Shown here: one piece after another, positions 8,984-18,302 of the stretch
How the letters are laid out: every line of letters starts with the position of its first letter
Position numbering within the stretch: position 1 is the first letter of the stretch
Origin: Chryseobacterium gleum
GTDB taxonomy: Bacteria; Bacteroidota; Bacteroidia; Flavobacteriales_D; Crocinitomicaceae
Length of the DNA: 64,000 bases
Direction: 5' to 3'
Assembly: GCA_945897805.1 (NCBI GenBank)
Contig: CAMDFX010000011.1
Location: 1-64,000, forward strand
Notes under the pieces: generated by a model
Seen by the model: only the letters and a program-made list of their open reading frames with translations
The model's database searches: none
Told to the model about the DNA's origin: nothing
Program-made: the position numbers and the translations under genes

Positions 8984-10240
8984 ATGAAATCTATTTTTTT
9001 AGTATTCATTTTCACTTTGATTGCCAATTTCGGAAGAAGTTCTCAAATTCTTGTTCCGATGGATGAGACGCAAACCAATCACCTAAAATCTTATGGTGTT
9101 GCTTTTTGGATGCTTGAAAATGATTTGGTTATTGAATGGTTACTCAACTACCGAGGTGGTTCTTTTCTTTTTCCACATTTAAAAGCAGTTGAAGAAGAAT
9201 TGATTATTCGTGGTGTGAAATATGAAATCATTTCTGACGGTCAAGCCAATTCAATCAAAAATCAAATTGCGAATCCTGAAGTGAATCAGGAAGTTGTTCA
9301 ACTGGAAAAAGCGCCAAAAATTGCAGTTTATACGCCCGAAGGAACAATGCCTTGGGACGATGCGGTAACAATGGTGTTGGAATATGCCGAAATTCCCTAC
9401 GACAAAATTTACGATTCCGCTGTGGTAATGGGCGTTTTGCCAAAATACGATTGGTTGCATTTGCATCATGAAGATTTCACCGGCCAATACGGAAAGTTTT
9501 TTGCGAGATACCGCGGGGAAGCATGGTACAAAAAACAAGTGGAAGACGCTGAGGGCGATGCCAAAATGTTGGGATTCAAAAAAGTTTCTGAGTTGAAATT
9601 GCAAGTTGCTAATAATATCAAAAACTTTGTCGCTGGAGGCGGATTTTTATTTACTATGTGCAGTGGAACTGATAGTTACGACATCGCTTTAGCAGCGCAC
9701 AATACAGATATTTGCGAATACATGTACGACGGCGATGGAATAGATCCAAATTGTCAGCAAGAATTAGATTTTGGGAATACATTCGCTTTCAAAGATTTTT
9801 TGTTAGTGAAAGATCCTTTGATGTACGAATATTCAAACATTGACGGCACCGAATTACACCGTTTGCCTGAAAATCAAGATAAATTTTCTTTGTTTGAATT
9901 TTCCGCCAAATGGGACATTGTTCCCACGATGTTAACCCAATGTCACACCGACGTGATTGATGGATTTATGGGACAAACAACCGACTTCAAAAAAGATTTG
10001 ATCAAACCAAATGTCTTGATTTTAGGTGAAAATAAATCACTTGGAACTGCGCGATATTTGCACGGAGAAATGGGACAAGGAACTTGGACTTTCTACGGAG
10101 GACACGATCCAGAAGATTTTCAACACATGGTCGGAGATCCACCAACAGATTTGAATTTACACCCAAATTCTCCAGGCTATCGATTGATTTTGAATAACAT
10201 TCTTTTCCCAGCAGCGAAAAAGAAAAAACGAAAAACTTAG
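8984..10240 (+). CDS. Exported protein with class-I amidotransferase-like fold (often labelled asparagine synthetase B)
   Basis: 418 aa, 40 bp after dnaB. A signal peptide (about residues 1-19) indicates export. The middle has IAVYTPEGTMPWDDAV and a glycine-rich strand-turn with Cys, VAGGGFLFTMCSGTDS, resembling the nucleophile elbow of glutamine amidotransferase-like or ThuA-like folds. Close relatives in Bacteroidota are, as I recall, annotated asparagine synthetase B. The protein lacks the N-terminal cysteine nucleophile and the ATP-pyrophosphatase domain of true AsnB, so I regard that label as wrong. The real substrate is unknown. Confidence 0.7.
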   Translation: MKSIFLVFIFTLIANFGRSSQILVPMDETQTNHLKSYGVAFWMLENDLVIEWLLNYRGGSFLFPHLKAVEEELIIRGVKYEIISDGQANSIKNQIANPEVNQEVVQLEKAPKIAVYTPEGTMPWDDAVTMVLEYAEIPYDKIYDSAVVMGVLPKYDWLHLHHEDFTGQYGKFFARYRGEAWYKKQVEDAEGDAKMLGFKKVSELKLQVANNIKNFVAGGGFLFTMCSGTDSYDIALAAHNTDICEYMYDGDGIDPNCQQELDFGNTFAFKDFLLVKDPLMYEYSNIDGTELHRLPENQDKFSLFEFSAKWDIVPTMLTQCHTDVIDGFMGQTTDFKKDLIKPNVLILGENKSLGTARYLHGEMGQGTWTFYGGHDPEDFQHMVGDPPTDLNLHPNSPGYRLILNNILFPAAKKKKRKT

Positions 10241-10265
10241 TTTAAATCAATTACTTTTGCATCAC

Positions 10266-10955
10266 TTACTTTTGCATCACTCTCACTTGCTGAAATAACC
10301 AATCATACATTTCATCAGTCCTAAAAACGCGCTCTAAAGCACCATGATCTGCACCTGGGTGAATCGTGTAAATCAACTTCGATTCGTCCACCGCTTTGAT
10401 GGCATTCACCATTTTTTCTGATTCCGAAATTGGAACTGCAGAATCTTTGTCTCCATGCTGAATCCACAATGGAATGGTCGCCAAGCAAGCTGCATCTTTA
10501 GGATTTCCTCCGCCGCACAAAGCAACTGCTGCAGTAATTTTATCAGCATATTTTCCCGCAAAGTGTAAGGTTCCATAACCTCCCAAACTCATTCCAACGA
10601 CATAAATTTTGCTGCTATCTGTATTGTACGTTTTTTGAACATATTCCAACACCGCCAGCACTTTATCAGGATCCCAAGAACCTGTCGCCACTTGCGGAGC
10701 AACCACAATCGCAGGGATTTTGCGTCCTTTGTCAATTTCATGTATCACTCCATATCGCCGCACGCGCTCCAAATCTGTTCCCGACAAACTTTTCCCATGC
10801 AAGAAAACCAATACAGGCGGTTTTGAATTCAAAATGCTATCCGCAGGTAAATTTATCCAAAAAGGATAAGGCGCTTTGCCTTTCACAGCCGACATTTGAC
10901 AAAATGAAAAGACCGGCAAAAATGAAACTAAAATGATCGAAACAAATGTTTTCAT
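10266..10955 (-). CDS. Secreted alpha/beta-hydrolase (esterase / peptidase-like)
   Basis: 229 aa with signal peptide MKTFVSIILVSFLPVFSFC. Alpha/beta-hydrolase fold: the oxyanion strand VLVFLHGKSL, the nucleophile elbow VGMSLGGYG (Ser), the acid in QHGDKDSAVP (Asp) and the base in GADHGAL (His). It resembles the dienelactone hydrolase, phospholipase or PHB-depolymerase-like esterases. The substrate is not predictable. The start is the ATG at 10955, which gives an intact signal peptide and a promoter just upstream; the frame is open further upstream without support. Convergent with the previous gene. Confidence 0.82.
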   Translation of the reverse strand: MKTFVSIILVSFLPVFSFCQMSAVKGKAPYPFWINLPADSILNSKPPVLVFLHGKSLSGTDLERVRRYGVIHEIDKGRKIPAIVVAPQVATGSWDPDKVLAVLEYVQKTYNTDSSKIYVVGMSLGGYGTLHFAGKYADKITAAVALCGGGNPKDAACLATIPLWIQHGDKDSAVPISESEKMVNAIKAVDESKLIYTIHPGADHGALERVFRTDEMYDWLFQQVRVMQK

Positions 10956-10972
10956 ATTGGAAAAATGGATTA

Positions 10973-11002
10973 CAAAGATAGGGGAAATAGACGGAAGACA
11001 AA
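10973..11002 (-). promoter_or_regulatory. Putative promoter of the esterase gene
   Basis: On the minus strand TTTG (10999-11002), an 18-bp spacer, and TATCTTTG (10973-10980). The box lies 17 bp before the ATG at 10955 and supports that start. The spacer is one base short of the usual 19-21. Confidence 0.5.
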
Positions 11003-11009
11003 AGACCAT

Positions 11010-11282
11010 GGACGAAAGACTTTTTGATTTTCGTGAATTAATGCCACGGATTCACTTATTTTTTTGATTAATCGTGCACAAGACTTCAGCTGCTAGACAA
11101 TTGAATTTTAAAATAATCTTGGAAATATTTCTGCTAAGCAAATCAAATTTAGAATCCATTTTTCCGTATAATCAGTGAAATCCGTGGCTAAAAATAAAAT
11201 ACCATTAACCACAATAATCTAGTCTTAAAGCTTCGAAGAGGCGTGTCCTAAAATCTTAATATCGTAGAGCGAAGCGAATCTT
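11010..11282. repeat. Intergenic low-complexity and inverted-repeat region
   Basis: No gene seen. TGCCACGGATTCACT (11042-11056) and AGTGAAATCCGTGGC (11174-11188) form a near-perfect inverted repeat with one extra base, about 117 bp apart. This matches a REP-like sequence type common between genes in flavobacteria. CCTAAAATCTTAATATC at 11247-11263 is identical to 61671-61687 in this window. The region looks like dispersed intergenic repeat debris. Confidence 0.6.
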
Positions 11283-11774
11283 TCATTCTGGTCGATAAAT
11301 ATGCAATTCTCCTTTGTAAATATTTTTCAAATCAATATCCGTTATTTCAACACGGTTGTTTCTTGTTCGAATATTTTGATGCGCTAATTTGTATTTTCCA
11401 GTTCCTAAAACTTGGTAAATTATCGCTGTGTGGTGCAACATCATTTCGTGGTAAGTTACTTCGTCTTTTATATATTTCAATTTCACATCTTCAAATTGAA
11501 TGATGTCGCCAGCAAAGATGCAATCGGTGTTGGGATCCATTTCTTGACCAAAAATGTATTCTTTGTTCCATTTTGCATCCACAGATTCTAGCGCCTCGGC
11601 CGCCAAATCCCAGCATTCGCCACGACCAACTTTTTTGTTTATTTTGCTTTTTACAAATTTCAAAACACCCAGATTCAATGTTGGAATTTCACCGCAATCT
11701 GCAAGGCTGTTACTTTGTGAAAATCCAAATGTGGCAAGTAAAATGAAAATCAAAAATGAAAATTGCTTTTTCAT
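11283..11774 (-). CDS. Secreted cysteine-proteinase-fold (BBC1/AIM3 / CHAP-like) protein
   Basis: 163 aa with a signal peptide (about residues 1-19). The motif VGRGECWDLAAEALES supplies the presumed catalytic Cys at the start of a helix, and MMLHHTAIIYQ supplies the His on a strand. This is the NlpC/P60-papain-like arrangement seen in the bacterial BBC1/AIM3 cysteine-proteinase-fold family. FAGDIIQFED resembles the PGD-(V/I)-F turn of CHAP and NlpC proteins. It could be a peptidoglycan or peptide hydrolase; activity is inferred from the fold only. Confidence 0.6.
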   Translation of the reverse strand: MKKQFSFLIFILLATFGFSQSNSLADCGEIPTLNLGVLKFVKSKINKKVGRGECWDLAAEALESVDAKWNKEYIFGQEMDPNTDCIFAGDIIQFEDVKLKYIKDEVTYHEMMLHHTAIIYQVLGTGKYKLAHQNIRTRNNRVEITDIDLKNIYKGELHIYRPE

Positions 11775-11815
11775 CGCTTTTATTTAAAAACGTTTATCCA
11801 AAGCTAAGTTACAAA

Positions 11816-13249
11816 TCATTTTTTTTCAAATTCATAAATATTGTAAACTTTTTCAAAATGATGCGTCTTCTTTAAATTATATTGCTGATTCAAAGTGTTT
11901 AAAATATTATTCCCCGGATTGGAAAAATCTGCTGCTGCATCAAAGTAAATCACTTTGGATTTTAGTTTTACTTCAAAAGGCATTGAATAAACCGGATAAA
12001 TCGACTTCTGATTCAATTTAGAAATCATTCTATCGTAAACTTTGATTTGATCTACATCTTTGAACAGCGAAATATCATAATAGTAGGCGAAAGTAAGTAC
12101 AAAATCATGTCCGCAAACGATTACTAAAGTTTCGTCGGTTTTCAGTTTTTTGAGCGCTTGAATAGCCTCACGCACATGACGTTTGTTGTCTAGGTTGGGT
12201 TTGAATGTTGCTGTAAATAACACAATCAAAGCGCTAGAAAAAATCCATTTCAAAGTCGGTTTTTCGAACAAATAGTCCAACGAACAAAGGATTATAAAGT
12301 AGTAGCCGAATGAAACGAAAATCAGATACCTTTCAATGAAAATCGGAATCCAAAATGAAATTCCAAACATAAACAAGAAGGGAAAAAGAAACCAGATTAG
12401 AATGATTTTTGTATTCGTTTTGATTGATTTAAAATCTCTTTTAATAATCCATTTGACAAGTGCAGAGACGAGAATCAACAAGCACAAAACGGTATTGACG
12501 GGTTGGTTTGAGAAAATCCATAGCATATTGTACAAACTTTCGATTCCTGTAGGTTTTTCAATCCAAGTTCCATTGGATACTGAATGACCAAAACGACCAA
12601 TCAAAATCCACAAATTGGGAGCGAAAAGCAGTAAAACACCAAAGCCAGCTGCGACGAACTTCCAGAAAAATCTTTTTCTCAAATCTGAAATTATTATAAT
12701 TGAGATTCCTTGAATGGCGAAGACGAAAAATCCAAAATAATGGGTGTAAAAAAGCAACGAGTTGAGAAGAATAAGAAACCAAAAATATTTTCGATTTTCT
12801 CTATTTTCAATAAATTGGATAAACACATAAATTGTGCAAACAGTTAATAAACCAAACAAGCTGTAAACGCGCGCTTCGTGTGCAAAAAACAGGTGGAAAT
12901 TGGTAAATGTAAAAAGCAATGCCGTTAATAATCCGACTTTAAAATGAAACATTTTATTTCCAAGTAAGAAAATCATTACTGCAGTCAAACTGCTAAAAAT
13001 CATCGGTAAAAATCTTACTGAAAAGGGAGAAATACCGAAAAATTTGATCCAAAAATGTAAAACGATTTCAAAAAATGGCGGATTATTTCCCAAGTATAGC
13101 TGATGTATAATATTTTTAACCGACATCTGAGCATGGTATATACTGAACGGCTCATCCCAAGAAATCGATGCAGTTGAAATGAAAATTATTTTCAATAAAA
13201 TATTGAGCAAAAGCAAAGAAATCGCCGTAATCCAAAGTTGTTTCTTCAA
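11816..13249 (-). CDS. Membrane glycosyltransferase of the GT39/ArnT type
   Basis: 477 aa integral membrane protein with many hydrophobic segments. SWDEPFSIYHAQ at residues about 33-45 carries the acidic residues in the first periplasmic loop characteristic of the dolichyl-phosphate-mannose mannosyltransferase and ArnT superfamily. NNPPFFEIVLHFWIKFFG and SVRFLPMIFSSLTAV follow in the expected order. It would transfer a sugar from a polyprenyl-phosphate donor to a lipid, glycan or protein acceptor at the periplasmic face. Acceptor unknown. Confidence 0.82.
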   Translation of the reverse strand: MKKQLWITAISLLLLNILLKIIFISTASISWDEPFSIYHAQMSVKNIIHQLYLGNNPPFFEIVLHFWIKFFGISPFSVRFLPMIFSSLTAVMIFLLGNKMFHFKVGLLTALLFTFTNFHLFFAHEARVYSLFGLLTVCTIYVFIQFIENRENRKYFWFLILLNSLLFYTHYFGFFVFAIQGISIIIISDLRKRFFWKFVAAGFGVLLLFAPNLWILIGRFGHSVSNGTWIEKPTGIESLYNMLWIFSNQPVNTVLCLLILVSALVKWIIKRDFKSIKTNTKIILIWFLFPFLFMFGISFWIPIFIERYLIFVSFGYYFIILCSLDYLFEKPTLKWIFSSALIVLFTATFKPNLDNKRHVREAIQALKKLKTDETLVIVCGHDFVLTFAYYYDISLFKDVDQIKVYDRMISKLNQKSIYPVYSMPFEVKLKSKVIYFDAAADFSNPGNNILNTLNQQYNLKKTHHFEKVYNIYEFEKK

Positions 13250-13457
13250 TTCTCTGTAATTTTTTGTTGCTCAAAGCTAATTACTTTTCATCAAATGACA
13301 ATTTTTCTCAAATTAGAATTCACTGATTAAAATAATTAGTCAATTATTTGTAAATCAAGGCTGTTTTTTCCATTTTTTATTGTTGAAATCTTTCCTTTAT
13401 CTCTTTGTGAGAGAAAAGATTAATATCTAATTTCGTTTCATAGCAAAACTCTGTTTT

Positions 13458-14474
13458 ATGCCACAAATTAAAAATGCGATTATTCGATTTAGAATCATTG
13501 ACCGCTGTTTACGAAACAAATACAAGCCTTTCCCAACAAAAAGTGATTTAAGAACTGCTTGTGAGGAAGCGCTTTATGGAAGTGAAGATGGAGCAAATAT
13601 CTGTGATTCGACCATAGAAAAAGACATGTTCGCGATGAAAATGGAGCATGATGCACCTATCAAATATAGCAAAAGAGATGGCGGATATTACTATGCTGAC
13701 GAGGACTTTTCAATCAATGATATTCCTTTGAGCGAAGACGAAATTGATGCGATTAAATTTGCAACAAACACTTTGATTCATTTCAGAGATTCGGCGATGT
13801 TTAAACAATTTGGATTTGCCATCGACAAGATTTTTGATCGAGTTAACATTTCTCAGGACCCAAACGCTTCAGATATTGGCAGTTTTGTGCAATTTGAAGT
13901 AGGCGTTTCTGCAAGAGGAAATGATTTTTTAGCTCCTATTTTAAACGCAATCCGTGGCAAAAATATCATTCATTTTGACTATGAAAGTTTTGTAAATGGA
14001 AAGAAAAAATCTCGAAGAGTTGTTCCATTGCTATTGAAAGAATACAGAAATCGTTGGTATTTAATATCTTACGACAATGACAAAGAAGCGATTATTACCT
14101 ATGCACTTGAACGCATGGAAGATGTTGTGTTGAGTGATGACGTATTTAGCGAACCCATTGCTTTCAACGCGGAAGAGTTCTTCAAAAATGCAGTTGGAAT
14201 CACAGCAAGTGATAGCGCGACACCTGAAAAAGTTATTTTCAAAGCTGAAAATGTTGCTGCCAAGTACATTGAATCTCAACCTTTTCACCACAGTCAAAAA
14301 GTGGAGAAAAAAGGCAAGAATAAGACTGTTTTTTCAATGGGAGTTTTGATTTCGGAAGAACTAATCAGATCTCTTCTGAGTTACGCCGGGGAAGTTGAAG
14401 TGCTCGAACCTCTAATTCTGAGGGAAATGATTGTGAAAAGATTGGTAGAAATGTGCGATAAATACTATATCTAA
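13458..14474 (+). CDS. WYL-domain transcriptional regulator
   Basis: 338 aa. The N-terminal region (FRIIDRCLRNKY, PTKSDLRTACE) is a winged-helix DNA-binding part. The WYL domain spans about residues 160-240, with IIHFDYESFVNGK, RRVVPLLLKEYRNRWYLISYD and a WYL C-terminal extension to the end. WYL proteins bind nucleic acid or nucleotide ligands and often control DNA-damage or defence genes. No clear target is adjacent. Convergent with apaG (6 bp between stops). Confidence 0.88.
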   Translation: MPQIKNAIIRFRIIDRCLRNKYKPFPTKSDLRTACEEALYGSEDGANICDSTIEKDMFAMKMEHDAPIKYSKRDGGYYYADEDFSINDIPLSEDEIDAIKFATNTLIHFRDSAMFKQFGFAIDKIFDRVNISQDPNASDIGSFVQFEVGVSARGNDFLAPILNAIRGKNIIHFDYESFVNGKKKSRRVVPLLLKEYRNRWYLISYDNDKEAIITYALERMEDVVLSDDVFSEPIAFNAEEFFKNAVGITASDSATPEKVIFKAENVAAKYIESQPFHHSQKVEKKGKNKTVFSMGVLISEELIRSLLSYAGEVEVLEPLILREMIVKRLVEMCDKYYI

Positions 14475-14480
14475 AAAAAC

Positions 14481-14870
14481 TTAATTCAGCTTTGAAAGTG
14501 TAATCAAATCAAAACGAGGAATCAACACTGGAAATTCAACATTAGTTTGTTTGTTCACGAAAGTGTAATGTCCCGTCATGAATCCAATTTCACTTCTTAA
14601 ATCGCAACCACTTGAATAAGTGTATGTTTCTCCAGCTTCAAGAACAGGCTGCTGACCGACAACTCCTTCGCCACTCACATATTTTGGAGAATTTAATGAA
14701 TCGTAAATAAACCAATCTCTGCGTAACAATTGAACACTGAAAGAATTGAAATTTTCTATACTGATTTGATAATCAAAATAAAAAGCATCTACTTCTAAAC
14801 CAGATAATTCAGGTCTAAACTGGCTGACAACAGTAATTTTGATTCCTTCAGTAATGGCTGTTATTGTCAT
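14481..14870 (-). CDS. apaG: ApaG domain protein
   Basis: 129 aa, typical ApaG length. The fibronectin-III-like ApaG fold is marked by the Q-LLRRDWFIYDSL segment, VVGQQPVLEAGETYTYSSGCDLRSEIGFMTGHY and the closing VEFPVLIPRFDL. ApaG was linked to cobalt/magnesium efflux in enterobacteria, but its biochemical role is unsettled. Single gene. Confidence 0.93.
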   Translation of the reverse strand: MTITAITEGIKITVVSQFRPELSGLEVDAFYFDYQISIENFNSFSVQLLRRDWFIYDSLNSPKYVSGEGVVGQQPVLEAGETYTYSSGCDLRSEIGFMTGHYTFVNKQTNVEFPVLIPRFDLITLSKLN

Positions 14871-15080
14871 AACAATTGATTTAAATTATTAATCTCGCTT
14901 GTGAAAATAACGATTAAATTTTATTTAAAGTTTTCCTAAATGTTAAAACAACTAAAATTTAACAATTGAGATGTTATTTTAAACTACTTTTTTGTTCAAG
15001 AATTGATCGGTAGTTTATCGTTTTTTATTTTAAAAAACTAATAATTAAATGATTGTGAAAACAAAATGTAATTTTTCTGT

Positions 15081-16034
15081 TTATCTAAAAAACTGAATAT
15101 TTTCTTTTTCTTCAATTGATTTGCAGCCTTGTAAGCCGCCTGTATGTATGAAAACGACTTTTTTATTCTCGAATCCAGGAGATTTTAGCGTTTCAGAAAG
15201 TGCATAAAAAGCTTTTGCTGTGTAAATAGGGTCTAGTGGAAGCTGGTGTTTCTGGTAAGTTTCTTTAATGAAATTCAATAGTTCAGGCGTATATTTTCCA
15301 TAACCACCAAAATGAAATTCGCTGTAAATTTGCACTTTTTCGACTAATTCTGTCGCAAGATCTTCATCAAATAGAAACCAATTTAAATTATTTTTCATCG
15401 ATGTTTTAACATCAAATCCTTTCAAAACTGGAACGACATGAAGTTTTGTCTTTTCTGGTAATCCGAGCAATAATCCGCAGCTGGTAGTTGTTGTTCCTTG
15501 CGCTACAAAAATATGGTCAATCTCTTGTGGAAGTTCTTCCCAAATCGCTTGACATCCAATCATTCCAAAGTAGTTTGCGCCACCTTCCGGAATAGAATAA
15601 AAACCAGGGTTTTCAAGTTTCAATTCGTCAATAAATTGTTTATCGTTGTGCAAAACATACATTTCACGGGATAAAAATTGCAATTCCATTCCTAATTCAC
15701 TGCATCTTTGCAATGTGTGATTTGAGTTTTTGTTCAATTCATCACCACGCACAAATCCGATTGATTTTAGGTCACAAGCTGCTGCTGAAAAAGCTGTTGC
15801 GAGTAAATGATTCGAGAAAGCGCCTCCAAAAGTGAAAATTCCGTCACATTTATATTGTTTCGCTTGTTCAATGTTGTAGTATAATTTTCGCCACTTATTT
15901 CCAGAAACTTCTGGGTGCAATAAATCATCTCTTTTCACCCAAACTTCGATGTTGCGTTCATCCCAATCGCTGCAATGCAATCGCTGTAAAATAGATTTTT
16001 CGTGCTGAATAAAATGAACTAGATTTTCTGACAT
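15081..16034 (-). CDS. PLP-dependent ACC deaminase / D-cysteine desulfhydrase family enzyme
   Basis: 317 aa from the ATG at 16034; the frame extends to a TTG at 16061 that overlaps a -7-like box, so the ATG is preferred. The fold is type II PLP: VWVKRDDLLHPEVSGNKWRKL contains the Schiff-base Lys, and FTFGGAFSNHLLATA is the phosphate or substrate loop. The family deaminates 1-aminocyclopropane-1-carboxylate or desulfurates D-cysteine. Without the enzyme-specific residues the D-cysteine desulfhydrase-like label is safer. Divergent from the DUF5522 gene. Confidence 0.85.
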   Translation of the reverse strand: MSENLVHFIQHEKSILQRLHCSDWDERNIEVWVKRDDLLHPEVSGNKWRKLYYNIEQAKQYKCDGIFTFGGAFSNHLLATAFSAAACDLKSIGFVRGDELNKNSNHTLQRCSELGMELQFLSREMYVLHNDKQFIDELKLENPGFYSIPEGGANYFGMIGCQAIWEELPQEIDHIFVAQGTTTTSCGLLLGLPEKTKLHVVPVLKGFDVKTSMKNNLNWFLFDEDLATELVEKVQIYSEFHFGGYGKYTPELLNFIKETYQKHQLPLDPIYTAKAFYALSETLKSPGFENKKVVFIHTGGLQGCKSIEEKENIQFFR

Positions 16035-16058
16035 ATAAAACGAATCGAACGATGATTT

Positions 16059-16079
16059 CAAAGATAAAAACTAATTTTG
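16059..16079. promoter_or_regulatory. Divergent pair of -7-like boxes
   Basis: TATCTTTG on the minus strand (16059-16066) faces the PLP enzyme. TAATTTTG on the plus strand (16072-16079) faces the DUF5522 gene, five bases before its ATG. Both match TAnnTTTG; neither has a clear -33 TTTG at standard distance. Confidence 0.45.
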
Positions 16080-16083
16080 CATC

Positions 16084-16272
16084 ATGAGCGATGATTTTTC
16101 AGGTTTTTCGAAAAGAAGTAATATGGATTCAGAAGATTATTATTTGAGTCCTGACGGTTACATCGTTTTTACTGAAAAATACCATTTAAAGCGCGGTTAT
16201 TGCTGCAAAAGTGGTTGCAAACATTGTCCTTATGGATTCAATAAAAAGACTAGTACCATCGAAAAAAAATAA
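16084..16272 (+). CDS. DUF5522 small cysteine-rich protein
   Basis: 62 aa. The signature YYLSPDGYIVFTEKYH followed by LKRGYCCKSGCKHCPYGF matches the DUF5522 family, common in Bacteroidota and elsewhere. The five cysteines in CC-x3-C-x2-C suggest metal binding, possibly zinc or an iron-sulfur centre; function unknown. Its stop codon abuts the stop of the convergent acyltransferase gene with no base between. Confidence 0.85.
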   Translation: MSDDFSGFSKRSNMDSEDYYLSPDGYIVFTEKYHLKRGYCCKSGCKHCPYGFNKKTSTIEKK

Positions 16273-16863
16273 TTATTTGGATTTCAATTTCAACGCTCTC
16301 TTTTTATCCTCTTCTACAGTAAAAATACCGTTTTCAGGAAATTTCCCTTCGTATTGGCTCAAAATTTCTTTGATAGTCGCAATATCTGCGTCAGAATTTC
16401 CTGTCGGTTGAAAAAGTGTCGGGCAAAATCCTCCAATCTTCTTTTTGTAATCCATATAGCCAATGTAAATCGGAACATTTGCTTTTTGTGCGATATAATA
16501 AAAACCTTTTTTCCAATTTGGGCTGTATGAACGTGTTCCTTCAGGCGTAAAAACCATGAACATTGTTTCGCTATTATTGAAGTATTCAACAGCCTGGTCC
16601 GTAAAATTATTGTTCGATTTTCGATCCACAGGAATTCCGCCAATTGACTTCAAAAACCAACCCAATGGCCAGAAAAACAGTTCTTTTTTAATCAAATAGG
16701 TACCTTTAATATTGTATTGCATGAAGGCAATTTTTCCAATAATAAAATCCCAATTAGAAGTGTGCGGTCCCATCACAATGACAGCCTTTTTAACACCCTC
16801 AGGCGAATGCGGATCAATCCTCCAACCAAACATTTTTACAAAAAACATCAAAAACTTTCCCAT
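16273..16863 (-). CDS. 1-acyl-glycerol-3-phosphate acyltransferase-like protein (PlsC family)
   Basis: 196 aa. It carries the acyltransferase motif I GPHTSNWDF (H-x4-D), motif II near GIPVDRKS and motif III FTPEGTRS, and GFYYIAQKANVPIYIGYMD fits motif IV. Such enzymes acylate lysophosphatidic acid or related lysolipids at the inner membrane. Short and without a strong transmembrane helix, it belongs to the small soluble-looking branch common in Bacteroidota. The precise acceptor is uncertain. Confidence 0.85.
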   Translation of the reverse strand: MGKFLMFFVKMFGWRIDPHSPEGVKKAVIVMGPHTSNWDFIIGKIAFMQYNIKGTYLIKKELFFWPLGWFLKSIGGIPVDRKSNNNFTDQAVEYFNNSETMFMVFTPEGTRSYSPNWKKGFYYIAQKANVPIYIGYMDYKKKIGGFCPTLFQPTGNSDADIATIKEILSQYEGKFPENGIFTVEEDKKRALKLKSK

Positions 16864-16975
16864 ACTACAAAGATAACGCTATTCGCAATATGAAACCAAA
16901 ATCCTGGTGCCAATTGCCTAAATCCTAATTCCCAATCCCTAAACCCGATTGCCTAAAATTCCCTACCTTTATCCC

Positions 16976-18301
16976 ATGCAATTAGAATTTAAATTAAAAA
17001 GAATTTTTCCGGTACTTTTTGGATTGATTTTTTTGTGGGGAACCCTTATTTTATCGGAGTTTTTCTTTGCGAAAAAGCCCAATGAAAATGCACTTTATAT
17101 TCCTGCTGATGCTGACTTAGTTTTGAAAATAGATGCAAAATCTTTTTTTCAATCAGCGGTTTACGATATTTTTTTGGATGATAAAGACAAAGAAGTTTTG
17201 GCACAACTAGAAAAAATGTCACAAGGTGATTTCGATAATTCGCTATTTAAAGATACAGGAATTGATTTACTTTCTGATGTAATCTATTTTGAAAAATCAA
17301 TTTCAAAGGGCAAAATCACTGGGTTTTTATTCAATTTGACTGACACAAAAAATTTCAAAGCAAACATTTCAGATGTCGGTTCTAAAAATCAATATTTCAA
17401 TGCGAACGAAAATGTCGGAATTTTGATTTCAACAACTTCAGGAATTGCTGACAAACAAGGGAAAGAATTTGTATTGAAAGCTCTATCTAAGAAAAATAGC
17501 AGTCCAAAAAGATTTAGTTCAGAAGCCAAAGAAGGACAAATTTTGTCAGTTTCAACTTCACTGAAATCTCTTTTCGGAAAAGGACAAATGAGTGTGCAAT
17601 TGTTGTCAAATGAATTGATTTTAGATGGGGAATTTGCAGCTCAGAAAACTATTTCACAATCTAATTGGACCTTGAAAAAGGATGGTTTTCATTTGCTTTG
17701 CGGAATTTTTCCAGAAAATTACGCTGACACCTTGCAATCATTTATGAACGCAAAAGGGTTCAATTTACCGAAAATTAGTCGCTTTTCAGTTAATTATAGG
17801 GGAACAAATATTGGTGAAAACAACATTTTGCCTGATGGAGATTTATTACTTTCTTTTGAATCAAAATTAGACAAAAAAGCATTTGTAGAAAATCAAAAAC
17901 CTTGGCAGAAATTGGGATTTGTGGTCGAAGCGTCAACAGCAAATGGTTTACTTTTAATCAGAGAAGATAAAGCCTATACTTTGCGCATTTTGGATGAATT
18001 CACTTTGTTTTTCGGTTCAAATACTGCGAATTTATTGCAGGAGAAAAATTCTGATTTATTTCTATTAGAAGGAGACTTAACGAATTTGACTGAAATCAAC
18101 GGGGGAGGATTGATGGCTGTTGGATTGAATTTTTACCCACCTTATAAAGCTAGTAAAACGCTTTTTCAATCGCTTTCTGTGGCTGAAATTAAGTTTAAAT
18201 CTGTGAATGGGAAAAATAATTTGACAGGTAAATTTGCATTCAAAAATGAAAAAACTGTGGTGACTGAAATGTTGCGTTTTTTGTTGACTTTGAATAACTG
18301 A
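16976..18301 (+). CDS. Membrane-anchored hypothetical protein (441 aa)
   Basis: 441 aa from the ATG at 16976, preferred over an upstream alternative at 16949 because it puts a clean N-terminal membrane anchor (residues about 10-30, FPVLFGLIFLWGTLILSE) at the start. The rest is predicted extracytoplasmic and begins ALYIPADADLVLKIDAKSF, a pattern seen in exported Bacteroidota proteins of unknown function. A TACCTTTA box similar to the -7 consensus lies eight bases before the ATG region. I do not recognise a catalytic motif. It ends against the stop of the convergent receptor-like gene. Confidence 0.6.
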   Translation: MQLEFKLKRIFPVLFGLIFLWGTLILSEFFFAKKPNENALYIPADADLVLKIDAKSFFQSAVYDIFLDDKDKEVLAQLEKMSQGDFDNSLFKDTGIDLLSDVIYFEKSISKGKITGFLFNLTDTKNFKANISDVGSKNQYFNANENVGILISTTSGIADKQGKEFVLKALSKKNSSPKRFSSEAKEGQILSVSTSLKSLFGKGQMSVQLLSNELILDGEFAAQKTISQSNWTLKKDGFHLLCGIFPENYADTLQSFMNAKGFNLPKISRFSVNYRGTNIGENNILPDGDLLLSFESKLDKKAFVENQKPWQKLGFVVEASTANGLLLIREDKAYTLRILDEFTLFFGSNTANLLQEKNSDLFLLEGDLTNLTEINGGGLMAVGLNFYPPYKASKTLFQSLSVAEIKFKSVNGKNNLTGKFAFKNEKTVVTEMLRFLLTLNN

Positions 18302-18302
18302 T

